A stretch of 64,000 nt of DNA from Xanthomonas sp. AM6 (GTDB taxonomy: Bacteria; Pseudomonadota; Gammaproteobacteria; Xanthomonadales; Xanthomonadaceae): the NCBI RefSeq assembly GCF_025665335.1, contig NZ_CP106869.1, forward strand, positions 62,001 through 126,000, written 5' to 3'. The notes below the pieces were generated by a model. It was given only the letters and a program-made list of their open reading frames with translations, was not told the origin of the DNA and ran no database searches. Below, piece by piece: positions 44,057 through 53,400 of the stretch. The translations under genes and the position numbers were made by a program. The stretch's first letter is position 1. Every line of letters begins with the position of its first letter.

Positions 44057-44911
44057 CTACAGCGCGCTCGCCGGCCGAACCTGCAGCGTCTCGGCTTCCG
44101 CAGCGCAATCCTTGGCGGGCCTCAGGCCTTGCGCGCGCGCGGCGGCGATCTCCTTGCGCGCGCCCTCCAGGTCGGCGCGGAACTGCGGGTTGTCCTGCAG
44201 CCTGGCCACGGTCGCCGCGCCGACGATGCGGCTGGCCAGCACGTCGCTCTGCCAGTGCACGTTGCAGACGATGCGGCTTTCGCCATAGCTGCGGCCGCGC
44301 GCCATCAGCGCATCGGTGCGCGCTGGGTCGGCCTCGCTGAGCACCTGCGCCCAGGCCCAGCCGATGGAGGTGTGGCCGGATGGGTAGGAACCGTTCGGGC
44401 GCAGCTCGGCCTCGTCGGCGGGCGTGCAGCTGGGTTCGCCGTTGTCCATGAACGGGCGCGGCACGTGGTAGTAGGCCTTGGCCTTCTCGGCGGCGTCGCC
44501 GGCGTCTTCGGCCACGCGCTGCAGCAGCCGGTACAGGTGCGGGGTGCGCTGGGCGCCGATCTCGATGCCGAGCGGGCAGCTGAAGTGGTTGGCCGCGCCG
44601 GGGAAGTGCAGTTCCGCGTCCTGCGCGGCCAGCGCGAAGCGCGGGGTACCGCGCATCGCCCGCGCTTCCTGGTTCACCGCCTCGTCCAGCGCGCGCCCGG
44701 GCGAGCCCTTGGCCGGCGGCGGCGGCACCAGCAGCAGGCTGTCGGGCAATTGCGCCGGGCTCAGGTAACCGCTGACCTTGGCCTCGGCCATCGGCGTGGA
44801 CGCCGGCGCGGCAGGCGGCTCGGCCTGCAGCAGGGCCGGCGCGGCGATCGCGGCGGCCAGCGCCAGGCCGAGACCGGCGAGCACGGGGAAACGGGAGGAA
44901 CGACGAACCAT
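44057..44911 (-). CDS. Class A non-specific acid phosphatase (PAP2 type), paralogue 1
   Basis: A 284-residue exported enzyme (signal VRRSSRFPVLAGLGLALAAAIAAPALLQA). It hydrolyses phosphate monoesters in the periplasm. The PAP2 signature is intact: KAKAYYHVPRPF (K-x6-RP), YPSGHTSIGWAWA (PSGH), and ESRIVCNVHWQSD (SR-x5-H with D). Conserved segments ELHFPGAANHFSCPLG and the Cys pairs fit class A phosphatases (PhoN/PhoC). The C-terminus CAAEAETLQVRPASAL is nearly identical to that of the paralogue at 45248, showing an old gene duplication. The start is set by the signal peptide at 44911. Confidence 0.9.
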   Translation of the reverse strand: MVRRSSRFPVLAGLGLALAAAIAAPALLQAEPPAAPASTPMAEAKVSGYLSPAQLPDSLLLVPPPPAKGSPGRALDEAVNQEARAMRGTPRFALAAQDAELHFPGAANHFSCPLGIEIGAQRTPHLYRLLQRVAEDAGDAAEKAKAYYHVPRPFMDNGEPSCTPADEAELRPNGSYPSGHTSIGWAWAQVLSEADPARTDALMARGRSYGESRIVCNVHWQSDVLASRIVGAATVARLQDNPQFRADLEGARKEIAAARAQGLRPAKDCAAEAETLQVRPASAL

Positions 44912-45247
44912 GGCGAAAATCCACTGCGGGGGAAAGCGGCCATCTGAAGGCGCGAATGTGACAGCGCGTGGCGCCGTTGCGATCGCTGTACAGCTGGCGT
45001 CAGGCAAACGCCGATGCGGTCTGTGCCAGTGCCGGCCGCGGGCGCGTGGCGGCGGTGCGCGTGGCGTGGCCGAGCCTCGAACCTGACCCCTCTTGCGAAG
45101 CAGACCCCGGCTTGGAGCGCGCACGCTCCGCGGCCGAACCGGTGCCGGGGCGCGACGCTGGTCGCGCCTTCCCGCCAGGCTGATTACCGGTGAGTGCCGG
45201 TGGCGTCTGCGGATGGCGCAGAGGGGCCGGATCCTGCCGGCGGCCTG
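44912..45247. other. Intergenic region between the paralogous phosphatases
   Basis: No gene is supported. It contains a GAACCTGACCCCTCTT string resembling the GGGTCAGGTTC repeats on the opposite strand (near 45075), and the hairpin at 45149-45168. Confidence 0.5.
45149..45168 (-). terminator. Possible terminator of the second phosphatase gene
   Basis: GGCGCGAC-GCTG-GTCGCGCC is a perfect 8-bp stem with a 4-base loop, 80 bp beyond the stop of the phosphatase at 45248. A T run is lacking, so the function is uncertain. Confidence 0.4.
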
Positions 45248-46108
45248 CTACAGGGCGCTGGCGGGACGCACCTGCAGCGTCTGCGCCTGCGCCGCGCAGT
45301 CCTCGCCGGGCGTGGCGCCCTGCGCGCGTGCATGTGCGATCTCGCCGCGCGCCGCCTCCAGGTCGGCGCGGAACGCCGGATCGGCGTGCAACCGCGCCAC
45401 CGCGGCCGCGCCCAGGAAGCGGCCGGCCAGCACGTCGCTCTGCCAGTGCACGTTGCACACCAGCCGGCTCTCGCCGTAGTTGCGGCCGCGGGCGATCAGG
45501 ACATCGGCGCGGTCGGGCGCGATCTCGCCGAGGATCAGCGCCCAGGCCCAGCCGATCGCGCTGTGCCCGGACGGGTAGGAGCCGTTGCGGCGCAGCCCGT
45601 CCTCGTCGTCCGGGGTACAGGTCGGCTGCTGGTTGCGCATGAACGGGCGCGGCCGCCGGTAGTGGTTCTTGGCCGCCTTGGTCGCGGCGCTGGCGTCGAT
45701 GCGGCTGCGTTCCAGCAAGGTGTACAGGTGCGGGGTGCGCTGCGCGTCGATGGCCACGCCCAGCGCGCAGGCGAACTGGCCGGCGCCGGCGGGGAAGCTC
45801 AGGTCGGCGTCGCGCGCGGCCTGCCGCCAGCGCGCGCTGCCGCGCAGCGCCAGCGCTTCGCGGTTGACCGCCAGGTCCAGTGCCTCGCCAGGCGTGCCCT
45901 CGGCCGGTGGCGGCGGCACCAGCTGCAGGCTGGCCGGGACCGCGGCAGGGGCGAGGTAGCCGATGGCCTTGTCCGGCTCCGCCGCGGCCATCGCCTGTTC
46001 CTGCGCGGGCCTCGGCGCGCGCGCCGCTGGCGTGCTGCAGGCGGCGAGCGCGGCCGCGAGCAGGGCAGGCGCAGCGAGACGGAAGCGGAAGGCAGGGAAC
46101 GCGGACAT
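45248..46108 (-). CDS. Class A non-specific acid phosphatase, lipoprotein paralogue 2
   Basis: A 286-residue paralogue of the gene at 44057, with the PAP2 motifs KNHYRRPRPF, YPSGHSAIGWAWA and ESRLVCNVHWQSD. Unlike paralogue 1 the signal ends in a lipobox (LLAAALAAC), so this copy is probably anchored to a membrane while the other is soluble in the periplasm. The C-terminus CAAQAQTLQVRPASAL is shared with it. The ATG at 46108 gives the expected signal. Two differently localised copies in tandem suggest division of labour after duplication. Confidence 0.9.
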   Translation of the reverse strand: MSAFPAFRFRLAAPALLAAALAACSTPAARAPRPAQEQAMAAAEPDKAIGYLAPAAVPASLQLVPPPPAEGTPGEALDLAVNREALALRGSARWRQAARDADLSFPAGAGQFACALGVAIDAQRTPHLYTLLERSRIDASAATKAAKNHYRRPRPFMRNQQPTCTPDDEDGLRRNGSYPSGHSAIGWAWALILGEIAPDRADVLIARGRNYGESRLVCNVHWQSDVLAGRFLGAAAVARLHADPAFRADLEAARGEIAHARAQGATPGEDCAAQAQTLQVRPASAL

Positions 46109-46198
46109 GCGGTCTCGGGCGGCGACGACGGGTCGGCCAGTGTACGGCCGGCGCTGCGGCGCGGCAGGCGGCCTTGCGCAGGTCGAGGGGCGGCGATC

Positions 46199-46264
46199 TG
46201 TGGGAGCGACTTCGGTCGCGACGGGCTTTACCGGCAATGCGTCGCGACTGAAGTCGCTCCCACA
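46199..46264. repeat. GTGGGAGCGACTTC palindromic repeat
   Basis: TGTGGGAGCGACTTCGGTCG pairs with CGACTGAAGTCGCTCCCACA across GGCTTTACCGGCAATGCG. It is the same subfamily as 17979, located upstream of paralogue 2. Confidence 0.85.
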
Positions 46265-46387
46265 AAAAGCCCACGTCACTTGTGAACAGCTGGACTCATT
46301 CTCCAGCAAGGCCTAGTCCGGCCAGATGCTGCATACCGACAGCCGCCGTCGCGCCGCGCAGCGGCAGTCACGTCCTCGGTAGAGGCC

Positions 46388-47176
46388 TCAGCCCTCGTCG
46401 CGCTCCTGCCGGGGCGGGAAGCGCAGCACCACGCCGCGTGGCGCCGGCGGCGGTTGCCACAGCACCGGCACCTGCGCCGGCGGCGGCGGTTCCAGTTCGT
46501 CGTCCAGCGCCGCCAGCGTTTCTTCGTCCTCGTCCTCCCAGCTGTAGCGCTTGCGCGGCGGCAGCGGGTCGCGGTGGCGCAGCAGCAGCGCGGCGACCGC
46601 GCCGCCCACGGCGCCGCCCAGATGCGACTGCCAGGACACGCCGGCCTCGTGCGGCAGCACCGTCACCAGCATGCCGCCGTAGAACAGGAACGCGATCATG
46701 CTGGCGGCGATCGCGGCGCGGTCGCGGCGCAGCAGCGCCAGCACGAACACCAGGAACAGCAACCCGTGGGTGACGCCGCTGGCGCCCAGATGGTGGCTGC
46801 CGGGTTCGCCCAGCAGCCATGCGCCCAGGCCCGAGCCCAGCCACAGCAACGGCAGCGCCGCCACGGTGGCCCGCGGATACACGCTGCCGGCCAGCGTGCC
46901 CAGGATCAGCAGCGCGCCGGCGTTGGCGGCCAGATGCTCCAGCGACCCGTGCAGCAGCGGCGCGGTCAGCACGCCGAGCAGGCCGCTGACCTGCTGCGGC
47001 CCCACCGACCACGGCCGCCAGTCGAACAGGCCCTGGCTGGCGAACACCGCCACCAGCACCGCGATCAGCGCGAGGCTGGCGTTGAAGGCGCGCAGGATCC
47101 GGGCGCGGTCGAAGCGGTCCTGCGCCTGGACATCGTCGGCGGGCGGGGGCGGGGAGAGCGAGGAAGAGGTGTCCAT
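46388..47176 (-). CDS. Rhomboid-family intramembrane serine protease
   Basis: A 262-residue membrane protein with six helices. The rhomboid elements are present: LLHGSLEHLAANAGALLILG (the HxxxN region), LGASGVTHGLLFL (GxSG with catalytic Ser near residue 134), and SWQSHLGGAVGGAVAALL with the catalytic His. Rhomboids cut single-span proteins inside the membrane. A charged, Pro-rich C-terminal tail of about 65 residues (SWEDEDEETLAALDDELEP, PPPAQVPVLWQPPPAPRG) extends into the cytoplasm, and is longer than in minimal rhomboids. It follows terC 103 bp upstream on the same strand. Confidence 0.85.
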   Translation of the reverse strand: MDTSSSLSPPPPADDVQAQDRFDRARILRAFNASLALIAVLVAVFASQGLFDWRPWSVGPQQVSGLLGVLTAPLLHGSLEHLAANAGALLILGTLAGSVYPRATVAALPLLWLGSGLGAWLLGEPGSHHLGASGVTHGLLFLVFVLALLRRDRAAIAASMIAFLFYGGMLVTVLPHEAGVSWQSHLGGAVGGAVAALLLRHRDPLPPRKRYSWEDEDEETLAALDDELEPPPPAQVPVLWQPPPAPRGVVLRFPPRQERDEG

Positions 47177-47279
47177 GGTCCCTGGATGGCGACGCCCGCC
47201 GCCCAGGGCAAGGCGCCGCCGGTGGGAGGGACTGGCCGCGGCCGCGGGACAATCCGCGGCGTGCGGCCAGCCCCGCGCC

Positions 47280-48233
47280 TCAATGCGCCGGCTTGGCCGG
47301 GCGCAGCAGGCTCAGCGCCACCGTCGCGCCGATCACCAGCGCCACCGCCGCCAGCGACACCAGCACCGGGATCTTGTACAGGTCGATGATCAGCATCTTG
47401 GTGCCGATGAACACCAGCACGATCGCCAGCCCGTACGGCAGCAGGTGGAAGCGGTCGGCCATGCCCGCCAGCAGGAAGAACATCGCGCGCAGGCCCAGCA
47501 CCGCGAACACGTTGGAGGTCAGCACCAGGAACGGGTCGGTGGTGATCGCGAAGATCGCCGGGATGCTGTCCACCGCGAAGATCACGTCGGTGATGGCGAT
47601 CAGCATCAGCACCGCGAACAGCGGGGTGAACCAGCGCTTGCCCTGCTGGGTCACGCTCAGCGCGTTGCCGTGGTACTGCGGGGTCAGGCGCAGGTGCTTG
47701 CGCATGAAGCGCAGCACCGGGTTGGCCTCCAGGTCCGGCTCCTTGCCCGCCGAGAACCACATCTTGATGCCGGTCAGCAGCAGGAACGCGCCGAACACGT
47801 ACAGCAGCCAGTGGAACTTGGTCAGCAGCACCGAGCCGGCGAAGATCATGACCGCGCGCAGCACGATCGCGCCGAGCACGCCGATCACCAGCACGCGCTG
47901 GCGCTGCTCCTCCGGCACCGCGAAGTAGCTCATGATCATCAGGAACACGAAGATGTTGTCGACCGCCAGCGACTTCTCCACCAGGTAGCCGGTCAGGAAC
48001 TCCAGCGCGTACTGGTTGCCGGTGGCCACGTCGATGGTCTCGCGCAGGTACCACCACAGGCCGGCGTTGAACGCCAGCGCCAGGCCGATCCAGCCCAGGC
48101 TCCACCACAGCGCTTCCTTGAAGGTGACCTTGTGCGGACCGCCGTGGCGCATCAGCACCAGATCCGCCAGCAGCGCCGCGATCACCACGATCGCGAAACC
48201 GCTCCACAACCACACGTTGCCTATCGTTTGCAT
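47280..48233 (-). CDS. TerC-family membrane protein, putative manganese exporter (Alx type)
   Basis: A 317-residue protein with about nine helices and the TerC landmarks: EFLTGYLVEKSLAVDNIFVFLMIMSYF (DN pair in the metal site), FGAFLLLTGIKMWFSAG, and LFAVLMLIAITDVIFAVDSIPAIFAITTDPFLVLTSNVFAVLGLRAMFF. Relatives such as Alx and MeeF export Mn2+. A yybP-ykoY-type riboswitch lies directly upstream (48300-48428), which is strong independent evidence for manganese control and a manganese role. The rhomboid gene follows 103 bp downstream. Confidence 0.93.
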   Translation of the reverse strand: MQTIGNVWLWSGFAIVVIAALLADLVLMRHGGPHKVTFKEALWWSLGWIGLALAFNAGLWWYLRETIDVATGNQYALEFLTGYLVEKSLAVDNIFVFLMIMSYFAVPEEQRQRVLVIGVLGAIVLRAVMIFAGSVLLTKFHWLLYVFGAFLLLTGIKMWFSAGKEPDLEANPVLRFMRKHLRLTPQYHGNALSVTQQGKRWFTPLFAVLMLIAITDVIFAVDSIPAIFAITTDPFLVLTSNVFAVLGLRAMFFLLAGMADRFHLLPYGLAIVLVFIGTKMLIIDLYKIPVLVSLAAVALVIGATVALSLLRPAKPAH

Positions 48234-48299
48234 GGGGAATTCCCGTCAGTGAAGGTTGAACCTCGGGCCGTGGCGGCGAGGCGTCCTGGACGGAAACGA

Positions 48300-48428
48300 T
48301 GGGTCGTTGCCAGAGGAATGCCTTCGCCACTGCGGCGAAGGTCTCGCTCGCAGCCGGTGTCCTGGCTGCCGTTGCACCGGAGCCTGCGGGCTCGAATTGA
48401 CGGCGACAACGTCGGGAGCTACTCCCCT
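48300..48428 (-). promoter_or_regulatory. yybP-ykoY-type manganese riboswitch
   Basis: In the 5' leader of the TerC gene, minus strand, the conserved parts appear in order: AGGGGAGTAGCT, CCGTCAATTCGAGCC, then the hairpin GAGACCTTCGCC-GCAGT-GGCGAAGGCATT and CTCTGGCAACGACCC. This matches the yybP-ykoY aptamer, which binds Mn2+ and raises expression of exporters of this family. The aptamer ends about 65 bp before the start codon at 48233. The exact ends and folding need a covariance search. Confidence 0.88.
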
Positions 48429-48489
48429 TCTGCGCCCATTCTTGCGGCTGGCGGCGGTGGCGTCAATCCGGGCGGATACAATGGCGTTC

Positions 48490-49671
48490 ATGAATACCCC
48501 CCTGCCCGTAGTCCGCCTCAAGAACGCCTGGCGCTCCAGCCATCCGTGGATCTTCCAGAAACTGGTCGAAAAGCCCGCCGCCAAGCCCAAGCCGGGCTCC
48601 CTCGTCGACGTGGTCGGCGTGGACGGCGAATGGATCGGCCGCGGTTTCTACAACGGCCATTCGCGCATCGCCGTGCGCATCCTCGAGATCGACCCGGCGG
48701 TCGCGGTCGACGAAGCCTGGTTCGCGCGCAAGATCGCCGAGGCGGTGTCGCTGCGCCGCGACGTGCTGAAGCTGGACGCGGTGTCCGACGCCTGGCGCGT
48801 GGTGCATGCCGAGGGCGACGGCCTGTCCGGGCTGGTGGTGGACCGCTACGGCGACCTGCTGGTGGTGGAGTTCTTCAGCGCCGGCATGTTCCGCTACCGC
48901 GACTGGATCTACGCCGCGCTGCGCACGCAGTTTCCCGGCGCGCGCTTCTACAGTTTCGCCGAGGAGCACGTGCAGAAGCAGGAGAGCTTCGACTACCGCC
49001 CGGTGTCCAGCAGCGGCGAGCGCCCGGAGCCGGCGATCATCAGTGAATACGGCGTGCGCTTCCGCGCCGACCCGGCCGGCGCGCACAAGACCGGCTTCTT
49101 CGCCGACCAGCGCGAGAACCGGCAGTGGCTGAGCCAGCAGGTGGCCGGCAAGCGCGTGCTCGACCTGTGCTGCAACACCGGCGGCTTCGCCGTCTACGCC
49201 AAGGTGCGCGGCGCCGAGGAAGTGGTCGGCGTGGACATCGACGAGGACGTGATCGAGATCGCCAAGGGCAACGCCAAGCTCAACGACGTGCGCCTGAAGT
49301 TCGTGCAGGCCGACATCTTCCCGTACCTGCGCGACGCGGCCGTGCGCGGCGACCGTTACGACGTGGTGATCCTGGACCCGGCCAAGATGACCCGCGACCG
49401 CGACCAGGTGATCCCGGCGCTGAAGAAGTACCTGGACATGAACAAGCTGGCGCTGGGCGTGGTCGCGCCCGGCGGCCTGTTCGCCACGTTCTCCTGCACC
49501 GGCCTGGTCGCCGAGCACGAGTTCCTGGACATGCTGCGCCGCGCCGCCTATTTCTCCGGCCGCAGCATCCAGATCCTGAAGGTGGCCGGGGCCGGCGCCG
49601 ACCACCCGTTCATGGCCCACGTGCAGGAATCGCGCTATCTGAAAGCGGTGTTCTGCCGCGTGCTGAACTGA
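48490..49671 (+). CDS. rlmI: 23S rRNA (cytosine-C5)-methyltransferase, RlmI type
   Basis: A 393-residue protein with a PUA domain (residues 1-75: VRLKNAWRSSHPWIFQKLVE, WIGRGFYNGHSRIAVRIL), then a class I methyltransferase: DPAGAHKTGFFADQRENR, VLDLCCNTGGFAVYA, VDIDEDVIEIAKGNAKLN, VVILDPAKMTRDRDQ and FATFSCTGLVAEHEF. It uses S-adenosylmethionine to methylate C1962 of 23S rRNA in relatives. The DPAK motif replaces the more usual DPPK. The in-frame ATG at 48481 is an alternative; GGATACAATGG around it looks more like a -10 box. Divergent from terC and its riboswitch. Confidence 0.88.
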   Translation: MNTPLPVVRLKNAWRSSHPWIFQKLVEKPAAKPKPGSLVDVVGVDGEWIGRGFYNGHSRIAVRILEIDPAVAVDEAWFARKIAEAVSLRRDVLKLDAVSDAWRVVHAEGDGLSGLVVDRYGDLLVVEFFSAGMFRYRDWIYAALRTQFPGARFYSFAEEHVQKQESFDYRPVSSSGERPEPAIISEYGVRFRADPAGAHKTGFFADQRENRQWLSQQVAGKRVLDLCCNTGGFAVYAKVRGAEEVVGVDIDEDVIEIAKGNAKLNDVRLKFVQADIFPYLRDAAVRGDRYDVVILDPAKMTRDRDQVIPALKKYLDMNKLALGVVAPGGLFATFSCTGLVAEHEFLDMLRRAAYFSGRSIQILKVAGAGADHPFMAHVQESRYLKAVFCRVLN

Positions 49672-50446
49672 GCCGCCGCTGCGCGCGGCGCTTGCCGCGC
49701 GCAGCAAGAATGTTGCCGCGCGACCGCGTGCCGGTCTGCCGGCGTGCCATGCGGCCGTGCATGAAAGCGCTTCCAGGCATGCCGCCGCCGTCACCACGCA
49801 GCGGATGCATGCCCGGCGCATGCAGGCCGTGCCGCAATGCCTCGCGCCGGGTCGCGCCCCATCCATTTGTCTACATCAGCGTGCCGCGCAACGTGGCAGC
49901 GTCGACATGGCCTGCGCCCGGGTCCGTGCCTCGCGGCGACACGCGCCACCAATCCATCCACAGCGGGCCACGCGCCGCTTGCGCAACGCTGCCAGCTGGT
50001 AACGCTTACATCGGGGCCTGCATCCCAGCGAATGTCTGCGTGACGTAGCTTTGTTGCGCCGCACGGTGACAAACGCCGGCACACGGGATTAGGTTTGCGC
50101 GGTCGGGTGATAGCGCTATCACGATCAGCCAGGTGTTGATGCCGTGGCCATCGCATCGCCCGCTGCGGCGGCAGCGCCGCAGGGAAGTTGCTTCGAGTTG
50201 AATACCGGCATTGGCGGTAGCGGGCGGCTCGGTCGGCGCCCGGGTCGGAAGCGGGCGCGCGATGGCGCACCCGGCGCCCTTCGGGGGGAAGGCGCGATTC
50301 ATCCATCGATCGAGAGGCAAGGGGAATCACATGCAGGCATGCAGCGATGCATGTCACGTACCAGGGACAGCTTCGGCGCGGGCAACCGCCGCGCCGGACG
50401 CCGCAGACGGCGTTGCCCGTCCGACTCCAGCACCGAGGACATTCTG
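49672..50446. other. Long leader/intergenic region before the TBDR operon
   Basis: No gene is supported in these 775 bp. It contains the perfect palindrome at 50107-50122 and a related weaker site TGAAAGCGCTTCCA at 49762-49775. The 324 bp between the palindrome and the TBDR start could be a long untranslated leader. Confidence 0.5.
50107..50122. promoter_or_regulatory. Perfect 16-bp palindrome, probable LacI-family operator
   Basis: GTGATAGCGCTATCAC is a perfect inverted repeat with a central GCGC, the shape of LacI/GalR-family operators. It lies 325 bp before the TBDR start at 50447 and controls, by inference, the TBDR/SapC/cupin/halogenase operon. The regulator is not in the window; the LacI protein at 26785 is associated with a different sequence. 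Confidence 0.65.
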
Positions 50447-53400
50447 ATGCGTCAGCAGTTGAAGAAGTTCCGCTCCAAGGCCATGTTCACCTTCGTCGGC
50501 GGGGTGCTGGTGATCAATCCGGCGTTCGCCCAGCAGGCGCCGCAGACCCAGGCCCAGGCCCAGACGAGCCAGCAGCAGTCCTCGGCAGACGCCACCACGC
50601 TGGATACGGTCAGCGTCACCGGCATCCGCAACAGCCTCAACCAGTCGATGGGCATCAAGCGCGACAACGCCGGCGTGGTCGATGCGATCAGCGCCGAGGA
50701 CATCGGCAAGTTCCCCGACACCAACCTGGCCGAGTCGCTGCAGCGCATCACCGGCATCTCGATCGAACGCCGCGACGGCGAAGGCGCGCAGGTCACCGCG
50801 CGCGGCTTCGGCCCGCAGTTCAATGCGGTCACCCTCAACGGCCGCGTGATCCCCGGCGCCGACGCGTTCGGCGCGCCGGGCGCGGTGCCGATCGGCGGCG
50901 TGGACGGCGGCACCCGCGCGTTCAACTTCGCCCAGCTCGCGTCCGAGTCGATCACCGGCCTGGAGGTGTACAAGACCAGCCGCGCCAACGCGCCCAGCGG
51001 CGGCATCGGCGCCACCATCAACATCCTCACCGACCGCCCGTTCAACCACAAAGGCCTGGTGGCCAGTGCCGGCGCCAAGGCCGCGTACGACGAATCGCAG
51101 CCGTTCGACGACAAGATCACCCCGGAGGTGTCCGGCATCTTCAGCTACACCAACCCGGACAAGACCTGGGGCATCGGCCTGAGCGGCAGCTACCAGAAGC
51201 GCCGCGGCGGCTCGGTGCAGGCGACCGAGAACGGCTGGAACATCCAGCGCTGGACCGGCACCGATCCGGCGCTGCGCCCGGACGCCGTCGTGCAGAACGC
51301 GCCGGCGATCGGCCAGCTCTACGGCATGCCCAACGACCTGCGCTACGCCTTCGCCGACTTCGAGCGCGAGCGGCTCAACGGCCAGGCGGTGGTGCAGTTC
51401 GCGCCGACCGATGCCCTGACCCTGACCCTGGACTACACCTACTCCAGCAACGAGATCCGCGAGGACCGCGGCGAGCAGGGCATCTGGCTGCAGCGCGCCA
51501 ACAGCTTCACCGACCTGGTGTTCGACACCGGCCAGGCGGTGGCCACGCCGGTGTACCTGCGCGACGTGCCCAACGGCGCCAAGGACTTCGGCATGGAACA
51601 GCAGCGCAACATGCAGAAGTACAAGCTCGGCTCGCTCGGCTTCAACGCCGATTGGCAGGCCACCGACCGCCTGCGCCTGACCTTCGACGCGCACAACTCC
51701 AAGACCCAGAGCCTGCCCAACGATCCGGTCACCGGCGGCAGCGCCACCTATTTCAGCTATGCCGGCACCAACAACTGCACCGGCGGCACGCAGTGCGGCG
51801 GGCAGTGGGCACAGGAACTGTATTTCAACAACAGCCTGCCGATCGGCGCGCGCACCTGGTACCCGACCGCGGCCGACTCCGTCGCCGGGACCAACGGCCT
51901 GCTCAACCAGGACTTCTCCCCGGCCGAAATCGGCTCGCAGGTGCTGCGCATCTACTACCAGAGCCAGGTGACGGAGGTGAAGGAAGGGCGCGTGGACGGC
52001 CAGTTCGACTTCGACAATGGCCGCTTCCAGTTCGGCGTGGACAGTGCCAAGACCACGATGCGCCGGCGCATCAGCGATACCTATTCGGCGCTGGGCGACT
52101 GGAGCGTGGCCAACGCCGGCAACGAGCCGGGCATGATCGCGTTGCTGCAGCCGGTCGGCATCACCGGCATGTTCGACGACTTCAACGCCTCCGGCGCCGC
52201 GCCGGGTGCCTGGCGCGGCAATGCCGACCAGCTGGCGCAATGGGCGGGCGAAACCTATGGCGCGACCACGCGCTACAACCCGCAGTACAGCTCCGACAAC
52301 GAGGTCGAGGAGAAGACCCGCGCCGCCTACATGCAACTGGAGTTCGATGGCGAACTCGGCGGCATGACCACCAATACCCGCATCGGCGTGCGCTATGAGA
52401 AGACCGACGTGGTCTCCACCTCGCAGGTGGCCACGCCGACCGCATTGCAGTGGCAGGCCAACAACGACTTCCAGCTGCTGCGCTCCACCGAGCTGCAGCC
52501 GTTCAGCGAAAAGCACAGCTACAGCCACATCCTGCCGAACCTGGATTTCAGCATCAACCTCACCGACACGCTGAAGGCCCGGGCTTCGTTCGGGCAGAGC
52601 ATCGCGCGGGCGCCGTACACCAACATGATCGCCGGGCCGACCCCGGGCACGCCGTCCGGCTCGATCCTGATCAACCCCTCCACCCGCGCGTCCGGCAGCG
52701 CGGAGAACCCGAGCCTGGATCCGCTGGAATCGAACAACCTGGACCTGGCGCTGGAGTGGTACTTCGCCGACGCCAGCTATGTGTCGCTGACGTTCTGGGA
52801 CAAGCGCGTGTCCAACTTCATCGGCACCAGCGTCACCCGCGAAAACCTGTACGGCCTGACCGACCCGACCTCCGGACCGGACGCGCAGGCGGCGCTGGCG
52901 TTCCTGCAGAGCGGGGCCTGCGCCGCGCAGGTCGGCGCCGCCGGCAACGACGTGGCGGCGGCGTGTTCGGCCAACGACACCTCGCTGTTCTCGGCGATGG
53001 CGCTGCTGCGCAACGCTGCGGCCACCGGCGGGCTGGGCGCCTACAACGGCAGCTCGGCGCAGACCCTGGCGCTGGAGAACGCCTACGACCTGGTCGGCGA
53101 AGCCGACGATCCGCTGTACGAGTTCGACGTGTCGCGTCCGATCAACCAGAACAAGGCCAAGATCCACGGCTGGGAATTGGGCGGTCAGTACTTCCTGGGC
53201 GATACCGGCCTCGGCGTCTACGCCAACTACACCGTGGTCAAGGGCGACGTGGGCTACGACAACACCGTGCTGGACCGCGACCAGTTCGCGCTGCTCGGCC
53301 TCAGCGACACCGCCAACGTCATGCTGATGTACGAGAAGTACGGCTGGAGCGCGCGCCTGGCCTGGAACTGGCGCGACGAATACCTGATCGCGGCCAACCA

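Noticed and set aside
48246-48590. ORFs across the TerC leader on both strands
   Set aside because: They cover the riboswitch aptamer and show no protein-like features.
49762-49775. Second operator TGAAAGCGCTTCCA before the carbohydrate TBDR operon
   Set aside because: Only an imperfect palindrome, different from GTGATAGCGCTATCAC and about 680 bp from the TBDR start. Kept as a note only.
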